Source: Calonectria ilicicola (taxonomy: Eukaryota > Ascomycota > Sordariomycetes > Hypocreales > Nectriaceae). From it: a stretch of DNA of 64,000 bases. The notes under the pieces were generated by a model. That model was given only the letters and a program-made list of their open reading frames with translations. It made no database searches and had not been told where the DNA came from. Shown in pieces: positions 41,691 to 53,563 of the stretch (its first letter is position 1; the number at the start of each line of letters is the position of its first letter). The stretch lies in the NCBI GenBank assembly GCA_020809705.1, contig CP085834.1:2976001-3040000 (forward strand), given 5' to 3'. The position numbers were made by a program, and so were the translations under genes.

Positions 41691-44018
41691 GATAAGAATA
41701 CGGGGTGTTTTCAAGCGCCTATGAAACCCTCCCTCCGCCACCAACGGTATCAGCGAAGGTTCATCATCACGATGTTTAATCCACGATTTTTGTATGTACG
41801 TGATTTAACCCCAAGTAGCACCCAAGTCTGATACAGTGGCCCACCCGAGTACCCCCGGTGCTCCACATTCGATTCGAAGACTTCACATCAATGGATCTAC
41901 GTGGTTGTAGTCGCATTTACAGTCACCTCGTCGGATTTTCTCATGACGGAATATGTCCCTTTATTCTCGCTTATGCGATTTTGTTGACATATGCGATTAA
42001 TTTTCGAAATGAATCTTTACCTGCGAAGAAAAGGACTCCCTGTAGCCATCTGTTGATGGAAGCAATCGCCAAGACAACGATTGAACTTTATTCATGCCAG
42101 CCATCTTTTTAGACCGACACTAAATCACCTTATTATGTGGAATGCTCCAGGAGCTGTGACATTTCGGATACACGCCCTTCGCTCCGTCTACTTGGTCTTT
42201 TGCATGGTAACCAAGCGTCAAGGTTTTGCAGGATTGATCATTCCCACTTCCACGAAGCTCCACTTGCTAGGACAGCGTTAGAGCAACCACGTGTTTTTGT
42301 AAGTACAATGCAGATAGCTGCATGTTATCTACAAGGAGATCCTGGAAAATGTGGCTGCATTTACTTTCTAGAAAACATCATGTACTCAAGCTCTGCAAAA
42401 TCCTTCCTTGCTGGACTGGCTTCACGGAGACAGAAGTCTGGTGTCCCAAGTTCATATCATCAAGTCAATGCATTTGTGGTTAGCCCATCTCCCTCTATCG
42501 CCGTACCCTCAATCGATCTTGTACTCTAAAGGGGATATCTTCTACCGAAAAGGAAATAGATCAGTTTAATTTATTTGTACTTTTTTACCTTCAATCATCA
42601 TAAGGTTTCGACCATTTCAAATATAGGTCGCCAAAGCACAACAGCGGGGCAATCGGCCATAGCCCGGGGGCAGTGCAGACATCGCCTAGCGGCATTTATC
42701 GATCGTAATGTCGGCAAAAACTCACATATGCCAAAGTGGGAAAGGCGTAACTGGGATACCTACTTTGTGTACCAAATAAATGTTAACCTTTGGCCCCCAC
42801 CACCCTAGAAATCTATTGCGAAGTAGTGGCGTGTTGCACGTTGTTCTAGCTGGAACGCTGAGCCGACGCTCTGTTCGCGGTTGGTACCGGGAGAGGTCCT
42901 TGTATTGATATATGAGACATAAGCCTCATTCCCGAAGGTATTCCCGGCTAATCAAGATGACAAACCCATCTCTCAGCCTTAATCTGCCATCGTTTCGAGG
43001 ATCAGTTCTGGACTCTATCGATCCATTGATAGCCGCTCGGGTAATAGTCCATCGCCACGGGAGTATGGCACTGCCACCTGCGAAGGATTCAGTCCTATCC
43101 ACACCAATTAGCCCGTTTAAACGTCTTGGACTGATTTTCCAGTCTCAGGCTGCTTTGTCAAGGCTTGCTCGGCTTTGGGAGTCCGAGGGGCTGGGAGAGC
43201 TACCCACTTTTAAGCCCCGGTACTGTGGGTAGGATGTCAGCCCTATGCCTTGAACGTGCACATTCATTTCGTTAAAGGATCCCAATCCCTGGAGTGAAGA
43301 CGAAATTCGTCCTGATTCGCGGCATATTTGATGATCTCATCAGGGGATCCGACTTTTCTAGCCCCCAACGGCTGAAGGGGGAAAGGGACCACGCGGCTTT
43401 CGAACTGCCACTTGCCGAAGTCTCAAAACTTGATGGATTTGACAGTACAATATAGTATTTGAATTCATTGCTACGCGACGAGAACTTGAGTCTGAATCAC
43501 GGGTTTTCGTTTGTTCATTCATTTCCAGTTTCTATGGATCCTTTTGCGAAGAAGGAAAAAAAAAAACATTGAAGTTGCCTGCTGATCACTGGGTCTGGTC
43601 ATGTGATTCTATACGCTCTGGCGGGTTGCACGGCCCATTGCTTCCGGGACGGCAATACGTTTCAATTCCCGGCAACGGCACGATATATGATACGATATAG
43701 ACGACTAGCTGTGGACGGGGTGCTGTAGTCAGGGGTGCACAGGCCCGCTGTCGAACACGTTGGAGCGGACCACACTCAAGGTAGGATTCGACTAGCGGTA
43801 CGCGTAATGACTTGAATAGCACTAGTCTAGATTTGGCGAGGAAGAGGCGAACAACAATCGGGGGCCCCATGGATTGCAGCCAATGATGTATAACCAGGAT
43901 CGGGGAACTGTTTGAAATATAACCAAGATTACCCTCCACATCTGCTTTTGTTGGTGTTGATCCCGCCTTTGTCTCGTCGAGGGTGTTCCTGCTTCTCTCG
44001 AAGTTTCACACAGCCAAA
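41691..44018. other. 2.3-kb intergenic region
   Basis: Short ORFs only. The largest, 130 codons at 42137-42529 and 106 codons at 42912-43232, have no recognisable domain, signal or splice partners. An A11 run sits near 43556-43566. I see no RNA gene or mobile element. Confidence 0.35.
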
Positions 44019-46006
44019 ATGGGGTCATTCCAAGGACTAGTAGCATCCTTCCTACTGACACTTCCGCTAGTGCCTCAACAGGCCTTGGCAGGACCTGTGG
44101 ATGCTTCAAGGCTGGAGGCTCGCTCGACTTCAGATCAATACTATCCAAGACGAGCCCTCCATGCGGGTGAGTAGAACCCTTCAACGGCAGTCAAGACGGC
44201 GCTCAGATACTGATTCAACACCAGTCGCCGTTGTAGATGACTATCTTTATATTGAAGGTGGTGAATATTCAGTGTACAACAGCACTAGCCAGAAGTTGAC
44301 TGGCGGATCAACAACGCGTAGGATTCCGTACCATGCTGGCTCGCTGATCGCCTACTGACAAGCGAGATAGTCAAAAGCACCCTTTCAATACCTTTGAACA
44401 AATCTTGGTCTAATAGCTCTGTTGAATTCAATGAGATCACAAAATCAGAGCCAGTACCCATCAACAATCTAGGGCTCTGGTCAGATGGCAACAGTACCAT
44501 GTACAGGTGGGGTGGAGATGGATCCGGAGGCAACACCACAGTGGGTGAGTCGATTCATCTTTGGGCCATGGAGACGGATGGCCAAGGCGGTGGCACCTGG
44601 GCAATTTCCACGCCAGGGAACTCCGATACGTTCGACGACCTCTACAGCGGCGCAAGTGCAGGTGTAGCATCCTGTAACGGCATGGGTTACTATGTTGGAG
44701 GATACGGTAGCGGTGCCTCGGATGAACGACTCAATGCTACTGTATTCAACGCTCGCATGCCTCTACCAGGAATTCTAACATATAACATGACCACCAAGGA
44801 TTGGGCCAACGAATCTTCAGTGGCCTTGGATTCTCCATATGGCTCGTGGGTCTCAGGCGAGGCCGTTTGCGAGACCTCTCTGACCACAAACCCGCTGGTG
44901 TTTGTGCTGGGTGGTGAGACAACGACGCGAACTTCTGCAGCGAGAGTCGACGACACCTTTACCGATATGTCAAACATCACCTTTTATGACCCCATCAACA
45001 ATAAATGGCATTGGCAAAAGGCCACAGGAGACGTGCCTGACAGCCGAGAGCTGTTTTGCGCCGTGGGTGTCAAGTCCAACTATACCTATGATATGTAAGT
45101 TAGTAGGTGTTCCATGCCTGTCAATTTCACTAACGTGATGTAAAGATATATTTATGGTGGAGTGCACGGAAGCGCGGGCACATATAGCGATATCCATGTT
45201 CTATCTCTGCCCGCCTTTGAGTGGTTCGACGTTGGCATTTCATCGCCCGAGCGTCTGCGACACGCTTGCGCTCTTGCTGGCAACAGCCAAATGATTAGCG
45301 TGGGCGGTCTTGCAGAGGAGTGGGACTATGGAACACGCGACCCCTGGGTTGAGGGATTGGGCGTTTTTGATCTGGTGAACTGGGAGTGGAGCGACTCCTA
45401 CGACCCAGATGCACAGGCCTACGAGACTCCCAAGACCATCAAGTCTTGGTACGAGGATGGGTAAGATTTCTCGGCTAAAACTAAATTTCTCGGAATTTGG
45501 AGCTAATGCAACCTAGAGGACTTGACTCAATGGACTGGAGCACAACTGATGTGGAGAAAATCTTTAGTTCCGGTAAGATACAATTAACCGAATTGAATTT
45601 AAAACGTCTGGGTTGATGAAGATTACTAACATCATCTATAGCTGTCTCGTCAGCGGAAGTAGCCTTTGCCTCTTCAAACTCCTCGTCATCAAGCTCATCA
45701 TCCTCCTCGTCCTCCTCGTCCTCCAAATCCTCGACCAACGTCGGGGCCATTGCTGGAGGAACCGTTGGTGGTGTGGCATTTGTTGCTCTCCTTGGTGCCA
45801 TCTACTGGTTATGGTACCGTAAACAAAAGGCCACCAAGGGAGGATATGAGACACCTAAGGCTGAGCCAAAGTCCAACTCTGAACTTGACTCTACTCCTGT
45901 AATGGAGAAAACTGGTGTGGACCAAAAAGTCTTTGATGGCTATGGTCCCGTGATGGAGCTTGCTGGAAATCACGGACACTACAGGGCCATTGAAATGCCA
46001 GCCTAG
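44019..46006 (+). CDS. kelch-repeat single-pass membrane protein
   Basis: Six exons (44019-44166, 44225-44317, 44371-45094, 45146-45460, 45517-45572, 45642-46006) encode 566 residues with consistent phases. There is a signal peptide (about 1-27, ending ALAGP). A kelch-like beta-propeller follows (about 45-410), with repeats ending in LYIEGGEYS, YYVGGYG, VFVLGGE, YIYGGVHG and MISVGGLAEEW. Next is a stalk with a 14-Ser run (about 452-465). One transmembrane helix follows (about 473-497, GAIAGGTVGGVAFVALLGAIYW), with YRKQK as stop-transfer and an about 65-residue cytoplasmic tail. Many N-x-S/T sites suggest heavy glycosylation. Fungal proteins of this type are annotated only as kelch-repeat or cell-wall anchored proteins. 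Extracellular ligand binding is inferred. Confidence 0.85.
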
Positions 46007-47426
46007 CCGTATTATAGGGCTCTTTATAAAGGGATAATGATAAATGTTGAAGAATATTTAGATAATAAATTAAGGCTCAAAGTGTCTGATTTATCGTATC
46101 TATTCCACGTCTTGATAGAAAGAAGCTCTTATCAGACTCCTGTCTCATTGCTATTTACTGCCATATATCGAATGCATCTGCAGTAAAAGATTTATGGTAT
46201 AGTTAACTCAAAGGATGAAAATGCGAAAATGCTTCAATAGATTGTGCAACGGAATCGAACTAAAATTCAGGAAGAGATACGATCAAAGAGGCGATGGCCG
46301 GAGGCCAGAGGCCTTAGAAGGCACAAAGGGCCGAAAAGCTACTGTAGCAGGGAAATGGATTGTATTGTTGTGTGATGAAGAATGAAGATGTTAGGTTGAA
46401 AGGGCTCGCGAGATCCTTGTGTGACTACCCCTCCTCACGTGACTACCCGTCGCGTATCATACGCCGTGCGCGAAAGAAGACTCTACTGTCCTCAGTAGCT
46501 AAAACAAAGATCAAACCCAGTTCCATTTCCCTGCTACAGCAGCTTTTCGGCCCTTTGTGCCTTCCAAGGCCTCTGGCCTCCGGCCATCGCCTCTTTGACC
46601 GGATCAAAGAGTGTTGGGATTGAACTTGATTGTTTTGGTTGGAGGGATAAACCGAGTTGCCAATACAAGATAAGTAGATTCGATAAATGCTATTTTAATA
46701 CTGAGGTGTTAATGAAAAAATGAGCCGGAATTTGGAATTTTCTCTCAAATGGGACTGGCGGAGGAACATTGCAGTTCTTCGATGTAGCTTCACTGGTCTG
46801 ATGAGATTGGGGGCCAGCCTTAATATATGCTGATCTACTTTACCACTGATGTTTGTACGAATGCTTTCTGCCTAGCCATCAAAGTTAAATTTCATCTGGC
46901 TGGCATATTGGCTCGTGATAATTGCGATTGTATAAGTAATCGCGCCTCCAAATGTTCAGCTATGATGCAACTCAGCCCAAGGACGGCTAGATGATACACA
47001 AAAGATAAGCCTTGGCGTTCTGGCGCCAAAAATAGCGCATGGGCTCGGGCGCTTGAACCAGCGTAGATGTTAAATGATGAAACCCTGCAACAGTTTTTAT
47101 GGTCGTGATGGCACGATGCACAACAGAGTCGGCTTCCAATTACATTCTGTCGAGCTCATATGGCTGAAAGCTCAGCCACGCCACAGACATGCATGTGAAA
47201 AATTAAAGGCATAAATTGCGGGTTATGACATCAGAGCTGAGGTCATCTTTGAGACGCCCCGTTTCGTTGTGGTGGAAGTTTGCGGCGCTCGGCTCATCAT
47301 GATAAAACCCCCAAGTGCCTAGCGACTCTGATTTCAGCGACTTAATTTCGCTGCAACTATAATTTAGAAAAAAAAAACAGTTCCCGCTAAGAATCGTCGC
47401 GTATTTTTGATTTTGAGAATTTCGAT
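46007..47426. other. intergenic region with a large inverted repeat
   Basis: About 1.4 kb with no gene. It contains the 77-bp-arm inverted repeat listed separately (46283-46598). Sequence after 46.6 kb is AT-rich and unremarkable. Confidence 0.5.
46283..46598. repeat. inverted repeat, 77-bp arms, 162-bp centre (foldback/MITE-like)
   Basis: The left arm 46283-46359 and right arm 46522-46598 are reverse complements over 77 bp with only two mismatches by eye. The arms are GC-rich (GGCGATGGCCGGAGGCCAGA within them), unlike the flanks. A 10-bp GATCAAAGAG occurs at 46281-46290 and again at 46602-46611. The centre holds two GTGACTACCC copies (46421-46430, 46439-46448). There is no transposase frame. 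A non-autonomous foldback element or a long hairpin transcript source would both fit. Confidence 0.9.
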
Positions 47427-49800
47427 ATGTCGCTCGAAACTGATTCCGAAATTGGTATTCATTTCGGTGTTTGGACAGACTGGTCTCGAGGTCGTGCTCT
47501 TGGCTCGATACTTACACTTACACGATTCAACGCTAATATTCTGATTGCCTTCACATCATTCTTTGTTGGATTTGTTGGAACTCGTTTTTGGAGAGTTTTA
47601 TGTTTGTTCTCCCACCGCCATTATTCCAGAATCGACCCTCAAGATGGATTTTACCACCAGCGTCAACTCATACTAAGAAACTCGACTTCAGCCGAATCAG
47701 CTCTCCTTTCCTTTTTATGGATGTACTTCTCATGGCGAGAAAGCCTAGATGGCTTCATTTATCAGATATTGCCTGTAATAACGATATCGGCCCTAACGTT
47801 TGCTGGCTTTGTCATCGCTGGAGGCCTTTCTGCGGCCATTTCTACCAGCGTTGGGCGTGCGGCCTTGGTTGATGCATCAAATTGTGGTATGGTGGCGCTA
47901 GGACTCGACACGAACAGTCAATGGGAAATCTCGATTCCTCTAATGGCCCAGACAGCATCCAATGCAGCTACCTATGCCCAGCAGTGCTATTCATATAACA
48001 GATCCGGTGTTTTTGACTGGGATTTATGTCACACCCACACTTCCTTCAAAAATCAACTACGCTGCGGATTGTCCATTCAAAAACAATACGATTTGTAGGA
48101 GCACCGGGTCCAATCTCTTGATAGAATCTACCGTTTATAGTGGTAGGGATCTGGGATTGAATGCTCCACAGAAAGACCAGTTGCATGTTAAAATGACTTT
48201 TCAGTGTGCACCCCTTGTGACGGAAGGATACAAGAGCGACATCAATTCCTTGGGCGTAAATTATACAAGATACTATTACGGAATCTCTACATCGGGTTCA
48301 GCGGACAATATAACTACTGAAAACTACACATATGAGGCAGAGTCAGTAAGTACTCAATATATGGCACGTGGCGTAGCTGTGATGGACAAAAACTATATTT
48401 TAAGGTATGGTATCGCTTATTGAACAATAATATTTGTATAAACTAAATGCTCATATCTAGGACAACCACAACGTTTCTGTATAACGGGAGCTATAGCACG
48501 GTGGGCGGTTTTGAACCCATTGAAAGTTTGCAAAGACAAGATGGAGATACCTTACTCTTCTTTTTAACTGGGAACGGGGTTAAATTTATTGTACCGACAG
48601 AAGATCCATGGTACCAGGCCACAACACCGATTGGCCAGGCATCATTCATAGGTACAGCTGGGACGCGTCAAGCGTATTCTAAAGATGAAGCAGCATCCCC
48701 AATGGCTTGTGTTAGCCAGTTTCAGTTTTGCCGTGGTAGTGAAACTGGAAGCTCAAGATGTGGACCATTAGCAAGCTATCTCGATGCTGTTGTTGGGGCG
48801 GCACCAATTTTCGAATATCCTGCAAATCTGACAATTATCCGGTCAGAATATGGAGCTGATAACATGTCTAGGATGGCAAGCAAGTTTCATTGGTTTATTT
48901 CAATATTTCAAACTAGCACTTATGATCCCTATATTTTAGTTACAGATCTGGGGACATCTATTCTATTATCGCAGCAGAAATTCCAGACTGGGATCCAAGG
49001 GCCTCTGCCAAATAATCAATGGCAAACCGAAATGGCTCATATCTGGAATGTATCCCTCGCATCGTTACAAATTGGGTGTGTAACCGTCGCGAGAGGGACA
49101 ACTAGGCCAGACTTGATACCTCACCTATTTAAACCAATCAATAAGTACCAAAAGGAAACATGCGAGAATCAGGTATGAAAAATTTACAGAAAAGTTTGAT
49201 TTCATCGTTAGCTGTTCTGATGTTTCTTCTCATTGAAAGTTTAAGGCTGATTAAGATATCGTGATAATGCAGAAAATATTATCGAGTCGAGTCGGTTCTT
49301 TCTCTGTTTTTGGCCTATGCTTTACATATGTCCTCGGCTTTCTTATTATCATTTTATCATTCACTATGGAACCATTGATTGAATGCATTTTGCATCGTCA
49401 AAAAAGTAACCTTGATCGCGTTGGTACGAAGGAAGAAAAACTGGCACAATATTCTTATCAACAGCTTGAGTGGATTACAAACGAAACTCTACAACAGAAC
49501 CGACTCGCTCATGAAGCACTTGGGTGGGGCAGAGGAACGTGGACAGGCTGCACAGACTATGTCCCTGTGACGGACAAAAGGGAACCACTGGGATCTTTAA
49601 ATTTACTTGATCCAAAGCATCCAGTCCTTCATCGACCAAATGATGTAGAAGAAACTATAGAAAAGGTCATGGTTGTCGAAAACATGCAGAGCGGTGATCT
49701 CAGGCTGAGCCGTGATGAATCCCCTCGGAGAAATTCATCACCTCAGATACCGGGCTTGGGGACTGACGACGCGACCTTGCATGGGCTAAACTCAAACTGA
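47427..49800 (+). pseudogene. multi-pass membrane protein gene with a frameshift
   Basis: Exon-like parts are 47427 to about 48020, about 48022-48404, 48461-49172 and 49273-49800. The first frame encodes helices FNANILIAFTSFFVGFVG and ILPVITISALTFAGFVIAGG, then a Cys-containing ectodomain ending YAQQCYSYN and SGVFDW. The continuing ectodomain (YVTPTLPSKINYAADCPF, then the N-glycosylation-rich part) lies one frame away. Dropping one base of GGG at 48019-48021 joins them. No intron explains the shift. Two ordinary GT-AG introns follow, and the last exon carries SVFGLCFTYVLGFLIIILSF and a cytosolic tail. The architecture matches a large, uncharacterised fungal membrane family. This is either a recent pseudogene or a sequencing indel. 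Confidence 0.65.
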
Positions 49801-50005
49801 TAACAACAAATCATGTTGATTATCTGAGACAAGAATCCGTAGCTCTACCTCACATTAAATAAGCTCAGAATAGTCAAATTTGCCCCATGTGCCCAGATCT
49901 CCAGACTTTTAGTCTCTCCGTCCTCATTCATCATTGAGTTACAGATCGTGATTGGAAATTGTTGAGTCATGCGCCAAGAACAAATCCCACCCAAGGGCCC
50001 AACTC

Positions 50006-50590
50006 CTAGCAGTACTGTCGACCATTCTGATCCTGCACTATGAAACCACTCACTCCAAATTTGTCGGGTTTTGTTCCCGCTGCATCCAAGAAAGTAAGAG
50101 GTGCAGGGGCCCCCGCTTGTGGGTTATTGGCAGCTTGCAAGGGTGCAAATCCTTTGCTCTTGGCCGTGTTGTAATCTAGCGTCACGCCTGTGGGTAAATT
50201 GGGACTGCTGTACAGAGTGCATGATCTTCTGCCACCATCACCCTTCATAAAAGTGTGCTTCCAAACCCAATTTGTACAGGTATCCGGTCGCTCCAAACAT
50301 TTGGCAGCGCAGTCACAGGCAGTCTTGAAGCCATCCTTGAAGAAGAAGTGAAATTCAGTAACAACACCCGTCATATCAATACCCTGAAAGTAACGAACGC
50401 AGCCGCCATTGTTATTAGGGGCTTGTAGAGCTGGGAAGCGGGCTTTGGTGATTCTGCCCTTGCAGATGGCCCAGTCGGAGTAGCTCTCAAAATTTGGGAA
50501 GATGTTGGAATCATCATCTCGATAGGCGCGGGGATCCGCGGAGGCCACAGAGGCCAGAAGAAAGGATACAATAATAGGGATGAAACGCAT
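50006..50590 (-). CDS. small secreted Cys-rich protein, PAN/apple-like
   Basis: 195 residues from the ATG at 50588-50590. The upstream open frame is rejected because the signal peptide begins exactly here (MRFIPIIVSFLLASVASA, cleavage probably before DPRA). The mature part has well-spaced cysteines, including a CDCAAKCLERPDTC cluster followed by TNWVWKH and SCTLYSSPNLP, which resembles a PAN/apple fold. The C-terminal QYC ends the protein. There is no membrane anchor. Such proteins occur among fungal secreted adhesins and effector candidates. Function is unknown. A TATAAATA lies about 165 bp upstream. Confidence 0.78.
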   Translation of the reverse strand: MRFIPIIVSFLLASVASADPRAYRDDDSNIFPNFESYSDWAICKGRITKARFPALQAPNNNGGCVRYFQGIDMTGVVTEFHFFFKDGFKTACDCAAKCLERPDTCTNWVWKHTFMKGDGGRRSCTLYSSPNLPTGVTLDYNTAKSKGFAPLQAANNPQAGAPAPLTFLDAAGTKPDKFGVSGFIVQDQNGRQYC

Positions 50591-50753
50591 TATGGAAACG
50601 GGGTATAGTGGTAAGAGAGTTGAAGGTGATTGAATTTGCTTAATTTGCTTGGGTAGATATTCGATGAAAGTGAATACTGGTTGTGATGAGCGATCGATAT
50701 TTTTGAAAGCAAACACTTTTTCATTTCTTTTACTTCATGATAACTCCAACACA

Positions 50754-50761
50754 TATTTATA
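50754..50761 (-). promoter_or_regulatory. TATA box of the secreted Cys-rich protein gene
   Basis: TATAAATA on the minus strand, about 164 bp upstream of the ATG at 50590. Confidence 0.4.
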
Positions 50762-53463
50762 GAGGTGGGTAAGCATTGAGAAGTGGTTTTGACTGAAATC
50801 ATATTCTAGACGATTCTGACCTCAACATGACGACTGTACAGTGAGGAGGCGCTACAAATACTGACCTTCATAATAAACTATTAAAAAAGGAGGAAGCATA
50901 ATTAAATAGTGTTTGGCCGTACTTTTCTATCTTTTGATTTGTTCTCTCGCAACGTTAGATGTGAATTAAACTTTTCTGAAGAGTTGTGGCTTTCAATCGA
51001 TGCGTTTTATAGGACAGGGTGGTTCTTAAAATAGCTTATTGGAGGTGGACTGCATCGCGGGGTATTGGTCGACGACGGGTCTCGGCAAATGCTTGATACA
51101 CCTTTCACAGCTGAGCGAATAAAAACTTAGCGTAAAATTCTAAATGACCGCCCTTGGAAGTCTGGGGCTTGGAATCTGGGTGGCTATGGGTCCCATGTTG
51201 TGAACCACCGCGAGTAAAATATATTTCTCACAGGAAAAGATTTTCACCTATATACATACACAATAGTAATAACTTGTATATATGATTACGAAAAAGATGA
51301 ATAGATGTCACATAGGCGATTCTATCTTGGAAAAGCGATTGCAGGGGACTTTCGTTCATGTTCATCGTCTGGAGTATTTCTGGTCTGGAACACCTGTGCC
51401 CAAAGCGAAAAATCCTTGCTTGCGCTCAACAGGTCCAATTTGGGAATACGAGCCTCTTACTCTTGAAGCAACCCACACGGTAAATTCGGATTGCCCCCTG
51501 GCCTACTGCCTCACCGGAAGCAGCCCTATCCGAGGAAGCGAACCAATAAATGGTTGATAGGCATGACATTGGTGGGGAGATGCTTCCCAACACTGCCACT
51601 ATCATCGTCATATCTTATACAGTGTCTAAAGTTTCCAGGCCGCTCTTTGGAGCTTTAAATGGTGGCTTAATTTTTATGAAATGAGTCACAGCCGTTGGGG
51701 TATCGGTTGCATACCGACATTTTTGGTGATACTTGGCGACCTGCCCATTGAGCAGTGGTAGATGCGTTCCGAAATACGAGAGGCTGTGCAGAAATTATGT
51801 AGTCAGAATTTGGGCGGCAGAATTTTAGGCAACTTGATTCATAATGGCGTCGGTGGCGTTGAGCTCAGTCCACCTCTAGAAAGCTCGCGCCATCATGGTG
51901 ACTGCGATGTAAATGCGACTAACATGAGAATATTCACATGTAAATGTAAGAGACTGGCTTGTATTAATTCCACAGCTAGCCGAGTATCTGGTGGAGCCTT
52001 TGATGAGGGACTGTGGATGGTTGCTGTTGCTTCTAGCCCAGATCGCTTCAATTCTATTTGTACCCAACAGCTAGTGGCCCCTGCCTGAGGGTCAGAGTAG
52101 CTTCGATATTTGATGTGGGCTGTAACCCATGGCCTGTAGCAGAGTTAAGGTGGACTGACTGGTACTGCCTCGAGTATGAGTTGGCTTTTTCGATGGCAGG
52201 CCCACCAACGGCGGAATCACTGTGTCATAGGAGGACCTAGTCATAAAGTGGCTTGGTGCCACCGCTCAGAAGAATGGCCTCAAAGATATGGTTATCATAG
52301 AGCAACTAATTAAACCAGGGTGCGAGAGTGATTGAAATATAAGACTGGTGTAGAAAATTGGAGACTTTTCAGGGCGGGAGCTTTCCGATCTTGCCCCGGC
52401 TACTCTGGCCCAAGCTTTGTCTCATCTTGCGTGCTAGCTAATTACGTTCCGATCTTTCCCCGGCGGCTGGCTCGCACGGTCTGACATTAGAAGTCAAAAA
52501 AGAAAAGGAGAAATTAATAGTGTAAAATTTGCATTGTATGAGATACAGAATCTTGTTTTGTTGATTTGGAACGTGTAAAATCTCCACTTTCTTATCACCT
52601 TGTCCGTCCAAAGCCTTGGTTCCGTCTAAGTTTCGGCACTTTTGTATTGCATTGACTATTTCATGATACTTCTGCCTTGTTTTAGATTTATTTATAGCCT
52701 ATGGGTTTATTTTTCTGGGCTAATATGGAGTGCTGGTCAACAACGCTTAGATTTGATATTTGTGCTGTAGTGCTTCTGGTGAATTGCACATCACCTTCAT
52801 TTCTTTATTCATCTCCTTTATATCCCCATCCATACGATAAAATTATTTAATAGCATGGACATATTGAGCAGATCAAAGGAGAAACATGATTATGATATTC
52901 GGGATCTTTACTTGCGCTGAAGATTGTGCCCTCTGCTTGATTAGAACCCTCTCACCAATGGCATTCGAGCAATCACGCACGCTGAGAGTGCATAATGGAG
53001 AGGTTAATCAATGCTTTACTGAAAATGCCTCCATCTGTCCTATACAAATCGGATGAGGCAGTCGTGTTCGTTCACGTATTTCCGAAAACTAAAATTAGCC
53101 TCCATACACCTAGTCAGCATATCTGTATCTGTTAATTCTCCGATATGATTCCTTGTACAGCCTCGCGATTAAGCGGGTAAACGGCATATACTAGCTTCCA
53201 ATTCGATGCAAGGATCATGTAAAACCTTATCAGACAATGCGGCTCAACGTTGCCTTAGTCTACGGCTGTTAGCTCGGGACCAATGCTGATGCTTGGCAAC
53301 AGCAGGCCTTCATATCCACATCGTGAACAGAAATTTGTGGCAAGGCCTCAGATCCACCAAGCTTGAAAGGCCTCGTAATCAGTTTGGTCTAGGTTTGCGT
53401 TACGTAGTCCAAATTTCGTGAGAAAATGGGGCCCATAGGAGTTCAAAATCAGTCCTCTATGAG

Positions 53464-53472
53464 TATAAATAG
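53464..53472 (+). promoter_or_regulatory. TATA box of the intradiol dioxygenase-like gene
   Basis: TATAAATAG lies 100 bp upstream of the ATG at 53564, with a CA-rich leader between them. Confidence 0.6.
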
Positions 53473-53563
53473 AGCGCGCTCATAATGAGGAAAGCATTTT
53501 CCAACTCCAACAGTATTCAATCACAAAATCTGCAAGAATCTTTACCTCCGAGTAAAACAAATC

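Larger units (their letters stand above)
50591..53563. other. 3-kb intergenic region
   Basis: A long gene-poor stretch. An imperfect direct repeat TCCGATCTT-N-CCCCGGC occurs near 52386 and 52450. TATA elements for both flanking genes are near its ends. ORFs up to 108 codons (51762-52088) lack domains. Confidence 0.4.

Noticed and set aside
42137..43232. Open frames of 106-130 codons in the 41.7-44.0 kb gap
   Set aside because: No signal peptide, domain or start context. They overlap other frames, as expected by chance.
46240..46275. GGAATCGAACTA, resembling a tRNA T-loop on the minus strand
   Set aside because: Flanking bases do not pair as a T stem and no A-box or acceptor stem can be found.
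47880..48100. An intron to explain the frame change in the 47.4-49.8 kb gene
   Set aside because: Any GT-AG pair of the right length removes the conserved-looking segment ending in YAQQCYS, or is shorter than 20 nt. A one-base indel is simpler.
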